Of a stretch of 35,526 nt of DNA, positions 16,489 through 23,876 are shown piece after piece. The DNA comes from Alphaproteobacteria bacterium (GTDB lineage: Bacteria; Pseudomonadota; Alphaproteobacteria; Sphingomonadales; Sphingomonadaceae). Under the pieces are notes generated by a model, which saw only the letters and a program-made list of their open reading frames with translations, ran no database searches and had not been told where the DNA came from. The position numbers were made by a program, and so were the translations under genes. The stretch spans positions 1 to 35,526 of the forward strand of contig JAFAZW010000057.1 in NCBI GenBank assembly GCA_019239415.1, given 5' to 3'. Positions within the stretch are counted from its first letter, which is position 1. Every line of letters starts with the position of its first letter.

Positions 16489-19209
16489 CTAGCCGAGCCG
16501 CGCCAAGGCCGCGCGGTACCGTTCCGCATCCCCTGCCTTCTCCGCATGATCCGCCCGCGCCTTGTCCACCGCCTCCGACTTCGCCCGCTCGACGAAGCTG
16601 GGATTGGCGAGGCGCGCCGCGAGCGCGTCCCGCTCCTTCTCCGCCGCCTGCGCCGCCTTCTCGAGCCGCGCCTTCTCGGCGGCGATGTCGATCACGCCGT
16701 CGAGCGGGAGGACGAAGGTGATCCCGTCCATCACGATCTGTGCGGCGTTGGCGTGGCGGGCACCCATCGCCGGCTCCACGCCCGACAAGCGCGCCAGGCG
16801 CGTCAGCGAGGCATAGTTGCGGTTGATCCTGTCGGCCGTCTCCGCGGGAAGCTCATCGTGGACGAAGCGAACCTTCGTCGCCGGCGGCACATTGAGTTCG
16901 ACCCGGGTGGCGCGAACCGCGTTGATCAATCGGATCAGCCAGCTGATCTCGTCGCCAGCGGCAGGGTCCAAGGCCCGGGCATCCGGCATCGGCCATTTGG
17001 CGACGATCAGGGGGTAGGGCCGCGGGTTCGCGTTCCACAGCTCCTCCGTGATGAAGGGCATGAAGGGGTGGAGCATCACGAGGATCTGGTCGAGCACCCA
17101 TGCGGCTACCGCCCGTGTCTCGGCCTTCGCGGCTTCGTCGCTGCGATACGCGATCCCGTCCGGAAGCGGCTGGAGCACCGGCTTGATCAGCTCCAGATAC
17201 CAGTCGCAGAAATTGTCCCAGACGAAGTGGTAGAGGGCGTTCGCGCTCTCGTCGTAGCGCAGCTCGGCGAGGCTGAGGTCGAGCGCCTGGACCGCTTTCA
17301 CCGTCTCGCCGACGATCCAGCGGTTGACCGGCAGCGCCGCCGGCGGCGGCTCGATGGAGGCGGAGGCGCCGATGCCGTTGGCCTGGCAGAAGCGGGCGGC
17401 GTTCCATAGCTTGGTGGCGAAGTTGCGATAGCCCTCGACCCGCTTCTCATCCAGTTTGATGTCGCGGCCCTGACTTTCCATCGCCGCGAGGGTGAAGCGG
17501 AGGGCATCGGCGCCGTAGCGGTCGATGAGACCGAGCGGATCCACCGTGTTGCCCTTGGACTTCGACATCTTCTGGCCCTTGGCGTCGCGGACGAGGCCGT
17601 GGAGGTAGAGCGTCTTCCACGGCTTCTCGCCGAGGAAATGCAGTCCCTGCATCGCCATCCGCGCGTCCCAGAAGAAGATGATGTCGAAGCCCGAGATGAG
17701 CACGTCGTTGGGGTAGTGGCGGGCGAGAGCCGTGCCGGGACGCGGCTTCCAAAGCCCCTCCCCTTCAGGGGAGGGGTGAAAGTCCGCATCGTCCGGCCAC
17801 CCCAACGTGGCGAAGGGCCAAAGCGCCGAGGAGAACCAGGTGTCGAGCACGTCCGCGTCCCGGCGCAGCGGGCGGTCGCCAGCCTCGCGCCGCGCCTCGA
17901 CCTCGGTCTCGGCGACGAAGACACGGCCTTGGTCGTCGTACCAGGCAGGGATCTGGTGGCCCCACCAGAGCTGGCGCGAGACGCACCAGGGCTGGATGTT
18001 CTCGAGCCAGTTGAACCAGGTCTTCTTCCACGTCTCGGGCACCACGCGGACGTCGCCGGAGCGCACCGCCTCGATCGCCGGCTTGGCGAGCGTCGCCGCG
18101 TCGACATACCATTGATCGGTGAGCCACGGCTCGATCACCGCGCCGGAGCGGTCGCCGTGCGGGACCTGGATCATGCGGTCCTCGACCCGCTCGAGAAAGC
18201 CCTCCGCCTCCAGCCGCTCGACCACCTGCTGGCGGGCGTCGAACCGGTCGAGGCCGAGCAGGTCGTCGGGGATCAGCCCGTCGCCGGTCTGGACGACGCG
18301 CGCCTCAGCGTCGAACATGTTGAGCATGTCCGCCGCCTTGAAGCCGGCGCGCCTGCCCACCTCGAAGTCGTTGAAGTCGTGGCCCGGCGTGATCTTGACC
18401 GCGCCGGAGCCGAGCTCGGGGTCGGCATGCTCGTCGGCGATGACGGGGATCAGGCGGCCGGTGATCGGGTGCATCAGGCGCTTGCCGACGGCCGCGCGAT
18501 AGCGGGCGTCGTCGGGATGCACGGCAACCGCCATGTCGGCGAGCATCGTCTCGGGCCGGGTCGTCGCGACCTGGATGAAGCCCGAGGCGTCCTCGAACGG
18601 ATAGCGAAGGTGCCAGAACTTGCCCTGCACCTCCCGCGTCTCGACCTCGAGATCGGAGATGGCGCTCTGGAACTTGGGATCCCAGTTGACGAGGCGCTTG
18701 TCGCGATAGAGCAGGCCCTCGCGGTAGAGCTGGACGAACACCTTGAGCACGGCGCGGCTGAAGCCTTCGTCCATCGTGAAGCGCTCGTTCGACCAGTCGC
18801 ACGAGGCGCCGAGGCGGCGCAGCTGGCGGGTGATGGCGCCGCCCGATTGCGCCTTCCACTCCCAGACATGCTCGACGAAGGCCTCGCGGCTCATGTCGGT
18901 GCGGCGGACGCCCTGGCCTGCCAGGTTCCTCTCCACGACCATCTGCGTCGCGATGCCGGCATGGTCGGTGCCGACCACCCACAGCGCGTCCTTCCCTTGC
19001 AGGCGCGCGTGGCGGATCAGCACGTCCTGCAGCGTCACGTCGAGGGCGTGGCCGATGTGGAGCGAGCCGGTGACGTTGGGCGGCGGGATGACGATCGTGA
19101 ACGGCTCCCGGTCCCCGCGCTCGGGACGGAAGAGGCCCTCCCCTTCCCAGCGCGCATACCAGCGCGCCTCGATCTCGGCAGGGTCGAAGGTCTTGGGAAG
19201 TTCGCTCAT
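16489..19209 (-). CDS. valS: Valyl-tRNA synthetase
   Basis: A 906-residue class I synthetase that charges tRNA-Val. Motifs: HIGH at residues 51-54 ([12 protein letters not shown]), the CP1 editing domain around 200-350 with [16 protein letters not shown], the signature KMSKS at 547-551, the anticodon-binding domain ([14 protein letters not shown] region) and a C-terminal coiled-coil arm ([22 protein letters not shown]). Between LGWPDD and the [16 protein letters not shown] block there is an extra stretch of roughly 17 residues ([14 protein letters not shown]...) relative to the E. coli enzyme as I recall it. It is encoded by a palindromic DNA element at 17755-17776. The stop codon abuts the downstream composite repeat. 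Confidence 0.96.
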   Translation of the reverse strand: MSELPKTFDPAEIEARWYARWEGEGLFRPERGDREPFTIVIPPPNVTGSLHIGHALDVTLQDVLIRHARLQGKDALWVVGTDHAGIATQMVVERNLAGQGVRRTDMSREAFVEHVWEWKAQSGGAITRQLRRLGASCDWSNERFTMDEGFSRAVLKVFVQLYREGLLYRDKRLVNWDPKFQSAISDLEVETREVQGKFWHLRYPFEDASGFIQVATTRPETMLADMAVAVHPDDARYRAAVGKRLMHPITGRLIPVIADEHADPELGSGAVKITPGHDFNDFEVGRRAGFKAADMLNMFDAEARVVQTGDGLIPDDLLGLDRFDARQQVVERLEAEGFLERVEDRMIQVPHGDRSGAVIEPWLTDQWYVDAATLAKPAIEAVRSGDVRVVPETWKKTWFNWLENIQPWCVSRQLWWGHQIPAWYDDQGRVFVAETEVEARREAGDRPLRRDADVLDTWFSSALWPFATLGWPDDADFHPSPEGEGLWKPRPGTALARHYPNDVLISGFDIIFFWDARMAMQGLHFLGEKPWKTLYLHGLVRDAKGQKMSKSKGNTVDPLGLIDRYGADALRFTLAAMESQGRDIKLDEKRVEGYRNFATKLWNAARFCQANGIGASASIEPPPAALPVNRWIVGETVKAVQALDLSLAELRYDESANALYHFVWDNFCDWYLELIKPVLQPLPDGIAYRSDEAAKAETRAVAAWVLDQILVMLHPFMPFITEELWNANPRPYPLIVAKWPMPDARALDPAAGDEISWLIRLINAVRATRVELNVPPATKVRFVHDELPAETADRINRNYASLTRLARLSGVEPAMGARHANAAQIVMDGITFVLPLDGVIDIAAEKARLEKAAQAAEKERDALAARLANPSFVERAKSEAVDKARADHAEKAGDAERYRAALARLG
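17755..17776. repeat. Palindromic element inside the valS coding sequence
   Basis: CCCCTCCCCT (17755-17764) and AGGGGAGGGG (17767-17776) form a perfect 10-bp stem with a TC loop, in frame within valS and encoding Pro-Ser-Pro-Glu-Gly-Glu-Gly. It falls in a loop where this ValS is longer than typical, consistent with insertion of a small repeat without breaking the frame. Confidence 0.75.
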
Positions 19210-19453
19210 GCGGGGCCGCTTAGACGAAGGCGGCCCGCGCCGCCAAGCCGCAGCTTCGCCGCAGGTGGGCCCTGGCGCATTTGCAATTCGGCCCTCCTGC
19301 TCCTACATCGCTGCTGCTGACGTCGGCTGCGACGGAATCTGACAGCCTGGCGCCGAACGGCGCCGCCTCTCACCTTCCCTTACCCCCCTCCTTGGCCACT
19401 CGCGGCGCGATCGTGCGGCCGCGAAACGGCGCGGCGACGCGCAAGGAGCCGGC

Positions 19454-19723
19454 TTGGCCAAGGAAGATTTGCTGACCCTCGAAGGGTTCATCGACGAGAT
19501 CTACCCCGACGGGCGCTTCGGCGTCCGCCTCGACAACGACCATCGCGTGATCGTCTACACCGCCGGCAAGATGCGGCGTTTCCGCATCCGCACCGTGGTG
19601 GGCGACCGCGTCCATGTCGAGATGACGCCCTACGACCTTACCAAGGGTCGCCTCGTCTACCGCGAGAAGACTCCCGGCGCCGCCCCCGGCGGCCCCCGCC
19701 GCGGCGGCTTCCGGCGGCGCTAG
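19454..19723 (+). CDS. infA: Translation initiation factor IF-1-like protein with Arg/Gly tail
   Basis: An 89-residue OB-fold protein. [40 protein letters not shown] and [14 protein letters not shown] align across the whole of IF-1, which is normally about 72 residues. The first half is divergent ([16 protein letters not shown] where IF-1 has NGHEVLAHISGKMRK), and a 17-residue Pro/Gly/Arg tail follows. It starts at TTG 19454 with AAGGAG five bases upstream. IF-1 occupies the ribosomal A site during initiation. This may be the only infA or a second, specialised copy; the window cannot decide. It is divergent from valS. Confidence 0.85.
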   Translation: MAKEDLLTLEGFIDEIYPDGRFGVRLDNDHRVIVYTAGKMRRFRIRTVVGDRVHVEMTPYDLTKGRLVYREKTPGAAPGGPRRGGFRRR

Positions 19724-19789
19724 GCCCGCGCCAGCGCCCATTATCAACACGGGCGGCCGCCAGCAGGCGGCGCCGAAGGACTGAAGACC

Positions 19790-19942
19790 ATGACGATCGA
19801 TTCGAACCGGCCGCATCGGCGGCCCAAACTCTACCTCCCGCTCTTCCTGGAGCGGGAAATGCGCGATGCGCAACCCGCGGGAAGCCCTTTTCCGATGACC
19901 CCCGAGCAGCTCCGGCGCAGCGTCGCCGAGATGATCGGCTAA
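19790..19942 (+). CDS. Small 50-residue protein, unknown
   Basis: A 50-codon gene with AAGGA nine bases upstream of the ATG. The product begins MTIDSNRPHRRPKLYLPLF, has a central LEREMRDAQPAG and ends MTPEQLRRSVAEMIG. It is basic at the N-terminus with a helical C-terminus and no signal peptide. It has the same orientation and spacing style as its neighbours (66 bases after the IF-1-like gene, 21 before the next gene), suggesting an operon. The composition looks coding rather than accidental; function unknown. Confidence 0.6.
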   Translation: MTIDSNRPHRRPKLYLPLFLEREMRDAQPAGSPFPMTPEQLRRSVAEMIG

Positions 19943-19963
19943 AGCAGAGACAGGACAGAAAGC

Positions 19964-20191
19964 ATGAACGGAACTCCGGACCATAGCCGCGCCGCGGTGA
20001 AACCCTTTCTGCTGGAGAAGGAGGGTGACGGCGCCTTCCGGCTCACCGTGCGCGACACGCGCTACAACGGCCAGGGCTATCCGATCGTGACCGCGACGCG
20101 GCTCGACGAGGTTTTCCCCACCGCGACGGCGGCGCGGGCCCACGCCCAGGCGCAGTTCGGCGCCCAGGCCGGGCAATTCGCCACCAAGTAG
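19964..20191 (+). CDS. Small hydrophilic protein, unknown
   Basis: A 75-residue protein (MNGTPDHSRAAVKPFLLEKE...). The centre (GAFRLTVRDTRYNGQGYPIV) looks like two beta strands, and the C-terminal half is an Ala-rich helix (TATAARAHAQAQFGAQAGQF). No signal peptide, membrane segment or known motif was seen. It follows the 50-residue gene by 21 bases and ends at a hairpin shared with the convergent PopZ-like gene. Confidence 0.65.
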   Translation: MNGTPDHSRAAVKPFLLEKEGDGAFRLTVRDTRYNGQGYPIVTATRLDEVFPTATAARAHAQAQFGAQAGQFATK

Positions 20192-20210
20192 AGGCGTTGG
20201 GCAGTCGCAA

Positions 20211-20241
20211 GCGCCGCGCCTTGCCGGCGCCAGGGCGGCGC
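20211..20241. terminator. Hairpin between convergent genes
   Basis: GCGCCGC (20211-20217) pairs with GCGGCGC (20235-20241), with a smaller inner stem. It fills the gap between the 75-residue protein gene (+) and the PopZ-like gene (-), whose TAG stop starts right after it. Confidence 0.45.
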
Positions 20242-20676
20242 CTAGAAGCTCTTCCCCGTGATCCGCGCGATCTCGCGCGCGACGAGCTGCTCGATGATCT
20301 CGGGCAGGTTCGCGTCGAGCCATTCCTTGAGCATCGGCTTCAGCATCTCCCGCACGACCGCCTCGAGCGGGCCGTCGCCGACGGGGACCGTTTCGCTCTT
20401 CTCGGCGACAGCCGAAAGGGCGGCGAGCGCTTTCTGGCTGGCGGCGGCGGCGTCCTCCGAGACGAGCCCGTCGCCGTCGGTGACGGGATCGGAGAGCTCG
20501 AGCACGTCATCCTCGATCGACGGGGCGCGGGGCGCCTCGATCGGCCGCGAGCCGCGCGCGGGCCGCGCCGTCGCGGCACGGCCGTCCTCGGCGATGACGC
20601 GCTTGATGGAGGCGAGTATCTCCTCCATCGACGGCTCCTGGCGAATATCCCCCATGGCGAGAGACTTATCGCTCAT
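20242..20676 (-). CDS. DUF2497 / PopZ-like polar organising protein
   Basis: A 144-residue protein with the two conserved blocks of the DUF2497 (PopZ) family: an N-terminal helix EPSMEEILASIKRVIAED (residues 14-31) and a C-terminal oligomerisation region MLKEWLDANLPEIIEQLVAR with the following EIARITG. Between them is an acidic, Pro/Ala-rich disordered linker. In Caulobacter, PopZ forms a polar network that anchors the centromere through ParB; in sphingomonads the family is less studied. Its ATG overlaps the stop of the TolC-family gene (ATGA). MGDIRQ (residue 8) is a possible alternative start. Confidence 0.85.
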   Translation of the reverse strand: MSDKSLAMGDIRQEPSMEEILASIKRVIAEDGRAATARPARGSRPIEAPRAPSIEDDVLELSDPVTDGDGLVSEDAAAASQKALAALSAVAEKSETVPVGDGPLEAVVREMLKPMLKEWLDANLPEIIEQLVAREIARITGKSF

Positions 20677-22106
20677 TGCCGCGGCGGTGTCACGGGGGTG
20701 TTTGGCGGGCCGTAGGTACGGGTGGCGACCGGCCTGGGCGCAGGATCGTCCGACCAGTCGCTCGTCCGCCTGACCGCGCGCTGATAGTGGGGCAGCGGGT
20801 CGTAGAGCGGCCCGCCGTCGAGATTGAGGTCCTTGGCCTCCGCCTCGCCCATCGCGTTCAGCAGGTTGAAGCCGGCGACATAGGCGTCGCGCCGCGCCGT
20901 CACCAGCGCGACCTGGCTGTTCAAAAGCTCCTGCTCGGCATTGAGCACGTCGAGGACGTTGCGCGTGCCGACCGTCTGCTCGGCCCGCACGCCTTCGAGC
21001 GCCAGCGTGTTCGCCGCGACCGCCACCTCGTTCGACTGGATCGCCTGCTGGGCCGCCTGCCACGTCGCGAAGGCGGCGCGGGTGTTGGCGACGATCAGCC
21101 GCTCGGTCTCGACGCCACGCTCCAGCAGCTGGCTCTCGATCGCCTGGGCCTGCCGGACCTCGGCGCCGATCAGGCCGCCCTGATAGATGGGGATGCGCGC
21201 CTGCACGCCGACACCGCTGGACACCGTATTCTCGGGGGCCAGCGGGGAGCCGAACTGGCGCGCGGCGGTGCCGAGATAATTGGTCTCGCGGCCCGAGCCG
21301 ATCGCCGAGACGGTCGGCAGGCGGCCCGAGCGCGCGACGGCGACGTCGCGGCCGGCGGCGCGGATCTGGGCGGTGATCGAAGCGATGTCCGGATTGTTGG
21401 CGATGGCGATCTCCACCGCCTCGTCGGCCGTCTTCGGCAGCGCCGGCAGCGTCGGCGGCGGCGCGAGGTCCGCCGGCGACGCGCCGATGACCCGCCGGTA
21501 GGTCTCCTCGCTCGACTGCAGGCGGCCCTCCGCGGTGGACAGGCTGGACCGCGCCAGGGCGAGGCGCGCCTCGGACTGGGCGACGTCGGTGCGGGTGAGG
21601 TCCCCCACTTCGAAACGGTCGCGAGTCGCCTGGAGATTGGTCTCCAGCACCTTCACCTGGTTGCGGTTGAGGTCGACGATCGAACGGTCGCGTATCACGT
21701 CCATGTAGGCGCCGACGGCGGCGGTGAACACGTCCCCCTCGGTCGCGCGCAGCGCGGCGCGGCCGGCCGCGACGCGCTCGTTCGCGGCGCCGATCTGGTT
21801 GCGCACCCGGCCGCCGTTGAACAGCGGATAGCTGACATCGATGCCGGCCGACAGGTTGCGGCCGTTGCCGCCGCCGGTGCGGGTCAAGTCCTGGTTGACG
21901 CCGGCCGTGGCCGAGACCTGGGGCCGGTTGCCGGCCCGCGCGATCGCCACCGACTCGTCGAGCGAGCGCAACTGCGCGCGCTGCGCCATGATCGTCGGAT
22001 TGGTGCGGTAGGTCTCCGACAGCGCGTCGCGCAGCGTCTGGGCGTCCGCGGCCCCTCCCGCGATCAATGCCGCGGCCCCCGCCGCCGCCAGTAACCCACC
22101 CCGCAT
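20673..22106 (-). CDS. tolC: TolC family outer-membrane efflux protein
   Basis: A 477-residue outer-membrane protein with a signal peptide (MRGGLLAAAGAAALIAGGA, cleaved near ADA-QTLRDALSE). Two tandem OEP repeats follow: QTLRDALSETYRTNPTIMAQ opens the first, PYPLFNGG-like SYPLFNGGRVRNQI and the later RIPIYQGGLIGAEVRQA are the paired strand-to-helix turns, and VGTRNVLDVLNAEQELLNSQ is the hallmark near the end. TolC trimers form the exit duct for type I secretion and RND efflux. The tail is a Pro-rich extension (PPNTPVTPPRQ). The start chosen at 22106 gives the signal peptide. It lies 16 bases after the pcm-like gene. Confidence 0.92.
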   Translation of the reverse strand: MRGGLLAAAGAAALIAGGAADAQTLRDALSETYRTNPTIMAQRAQLRSLDESVAIARAGNRPQVSATAGVNQDLTRTGGGNGRNLSAGIDVSYPLFNGGRVRNQIGAANERVAAGRAALRATEGDVFTAAVGAYMDVIRDRSIVDLNRNQVKVLETNLQATRDRFEVGDLTRTDVAQSEARLALARSSLSTAEGRLQSSEETYRRVIGASPADLAPPPTLPALPKTADEAVEIAIANNPDIASITAQIRAAGRDVAVARSGRLPTVSAIGSGRETNYLGTAARQFGSPLAPENTVSSGVGVQARIPIYQGGLIGAEVRQAQAIESQLLERGVETERLIVANTRAAFATWQAAQQAIQSNEVAVAANTLALEGVRAEQTVGTRNVLDVLNAEQELLNSQVALVTARRDAYVAGFNLLNAMGEAEAKDLNLDGGPLYDPLPHYQRAVRRTSDWSDDPAPRPVATRTYGPPNTPVTPPRQ

Positions 22107-22122
22107 CAACTCTACTCCGAAA

Positions 22123-22773
22123 TTAGAAAGTAAACGTCTTCGGCTTCGCGAATTGCGGCAGGACCGCCGCCGCCGCATCGGCGAACGCGGCGATGCCGAA
22201 CCCCTCCCCCGCCTTGCGTCCGAGCGCGAGCCGGGTCACCCCGCTCTCGACGATCCCGGTCGCGATCTTGCCCTCGTCCTTCAGCTGGTCGATCAGCGCC
22301 TGCGGCACGAACTCGACGGCGCCGTCGATGAGGATGAGGTCGTAGGGTGCGCCGGCGGCGTGGCCCGCCGTCAACGGCCCTTCGACCAACGCCACGTTCG
22401 TGTCGGCGAGCGCCGCGCGCGCCGCCGCGACGAGCTCCGGATCCTCTTCCAGCGCGACGACGGAGGGGACCAGCTTCGCCACGACCGCGGCGGCATAGCC
22501 GGTGGCGGCGCCCACGACGAGCGCGCTCTCGGCATGCTCCGGCGCCGCCTCGGTCAGCAGGCGGCCGAGCGCCATCGGGTTGTTGAGGGCGCGGCCGGGC
22601 GTCAGTGGGACCAGCGCATCGGCATAAGCCACGGCGACTCGCGCCGGCGGGACGAACCGCTCGCGCGCCACTTCGCCCATCGCCGCGAGCACGGCGGGGT
22701 CGTTGGTTCCGGTGGTCCTGAGCTGGCTGGCGATCATCGCCCGGCGCATGTGCTCGAAATTATGCTCGGTCAT
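22123..22773 (-). CDS. pcm: Protein-L-isoaspartate O-methyltransferase-like protein
   Basis: A 216-residue Rossmann methyltransferase of the PCMT family. RRAMIASQLRTTGTNDPAVL and MGEVARERFVPP are the family N-terminus, and SALVVGAATGYAAAVVAKL (residues 83-101) is the AdoMet motif I. However, the substrate loop normally reading GQTISQP is GRALNNP here (residues 60-66), and motif I has Ala-Ala instead of the usual Thr-Gly-Ser. Isoaspartate repair activity is therefore uncertain. It heads the pcm-tolC-popZ unit, a gene order I recall as common in alphaproteobacteria. Confidence 0.8.
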   Translation of the reverse strand: MTEHNFEHMRRAMIASQLRTTGTNDPAVLAAMGEVARERFVPPARVAVAYADALVPLTPGRALNNPMALGRLLTEAAPEHAESALVVGAATGYAAAVVAKLVPSVVALEEDPELVAAARAALADTNVALVEGPLTAGHAAGAPYDLILIDGAVEFVPQALIDQLKDEGKIATGIVESGVTRLALGRKAGEGFGIAAFADAAAAVLPQFAKPKTFTF

Positions 22774-23105
22774 CGCCCCTCAATCGCACAACTGTCTTAC
22801 TAATGCAATACACCCGCTGGGGCGTCTCGCGCTTTTATCGGCATGGCCGTGGCCCGCCAAGCACTTAACGCCGCCCGCTTCGTCGACAGGCGTCGGAGCA
22901 AGCGGCGTGCCACCTCGCCCCGGCCTCCGCGCCCAAGGCGAAGGCCGCCCGCTCCTGTACGTATCCGAACACCGAGCTGTTCGAAAATGGACGATGCGGC
23001 AGCGAAGCAGTGCGCAACGATTTCGTCCCGCCGACGTAACAAAAGCTTTCATTTCGAAAAGACGAAGATTAGTAGCCGTTTCGACTCGTATCGAGGAGGA
23101 GTCAC
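22774..23105. promoter_or_regulatory. Divergent control region between pcm-like and mucR-like genes
   Basis: About 330 bases with no gene. The half nearest the mucR-like gene contains AT-rich patches unusual for this genome, notably AAAAGCTTTCATTTCGAAAA around 23040-23059 and TTCGAAAATGG near 22980. MucR/Ros proteins bind AT-rich, T-A-step DNA and often repress themselves, so these are candidate autoregulatory sites. A GAGGAGGAG ribosome-binding site stands just before 23106. Confidence 0.45.
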
Positions 23106-23591
23106 GTGGAACAAGATTCTCGCCTGCTCGAATTGACGGCCGATATCGTCGCCGCGCATGTCGCCAATAACAATGTCGCGGTCGGCGACGTGGCCGGGCT
23201 GGTGCAGCGGGTCCACGACGCGCTGGCCGCGCTCGGGACTGTCGAGGAGAAGCCGCAAGCCGAGGCGAAGCCGGCGGTGTCGGTGCGTTCGTCGGTCAAG
23301 CCGGATTACCTCGTCTGCCTCGTCTGCGGGAGCCGCCAGAAAACCCTGCGGCGCCACATCGGCGTTGCGCACGAGCTGACGCCGCAGGACTATCGCGCCC
23401 GCTTCAACTTGCCCGCGTCTTATCCGATGGTCGCGCCCGATTACACCAACCGGCGCCGCGAAATCGCGCATGCGCTCGGCCTCGGCCGCAGCCGCAAGGG
23501 CAGGGGCAAGGGCGGCTCGACCGCGCCGGCTGCCACCCCCGGCGGCGAGGCCGAGGCGCCCAAGCCGCGCCGCGGCCGCCGCAAGAGCTGA
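23106..23591 (+). CDS. MucR/Ros family zinc-finger transcriptional regulator
   Basis: A 161-residue protein starting at GTG 23106 behind GAGGAGGAG. The N-terminal half (LLELTADIVAAHVANNNVAV) is the MucR oligomerisation region. The zinc finger is Cys71-X2-Cys74-X9-His84-X4-His89 in CLVCGSRQKTLRRHIGVAH, followed by LTPQDYRARFNLPASYPMVA, the family signature. The C-terminus is extended and very basic (GRSRKGRGKGG and KPRRGRRKS), resembling AT-hook-like DNA contacts. MucR proteins act as H-NS-like silencers controlling surface polysaccharide, motility and symbiosis or virulence genes. The adhesin gene shortly downstream is a plausible target. Confidence 0.93.
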   Translation: MEQDSRLLELTADIVAAHVANNNVAVGDVAGLVQRVHDALAALGTVEEKPQAEAKPAVSVRSSVKPDYLVCLVCGSRQKTLRRHIGVAHELTPQDYRARFNLPASYPMVAPDYTNRRREIAHALGLGRSRKGRGKGGSTAPAATPGGEAEAPKPRRGRRKS

Positions 23592-23675
23592 GCCCCGCCG
23601 CCGGCCGGACTGCGGCCGGACTGCGCGTGCGCGCGGATTGACTTTCCCTGGCCGCCCCCGCATTTGCGCCGCGCG

Positions 23676-23749
23676 GGCCCGATGGCGGAGTGGTTACGCA
23701 GAGGACTGCAAATCCTTGCACGCCGGTTCGATTCCGGCTCGGGCCTCCA
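23676..23749 (+). tRNA. tRNA-Cys(GCA)
   Basis: It begins GGCCCGATGGCGGAGTGGTT; the acceptor GGCCCGA pairs with TCGGGCC at 23739-23745, followed by discriminator T and encoded CCA. The anticodon arm AGGACTGCAAATCCT has anticodon GCA, and the T-arm is CCGGTTCGATTCCGG. Confidence 0.97.
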
Positions 23750-23876
23750 CTCTCCCCTGAAACCAGCCGGAATGGCCGCGTCGCCGCCGCGCTTTTCGCG
23801 TTGCCATGGACGGCGTCCGCTCGGTAATAGAGCCTCAGACGCCTTCCAGAGCGTTGGTCAACAGGGAGACCTCCTT

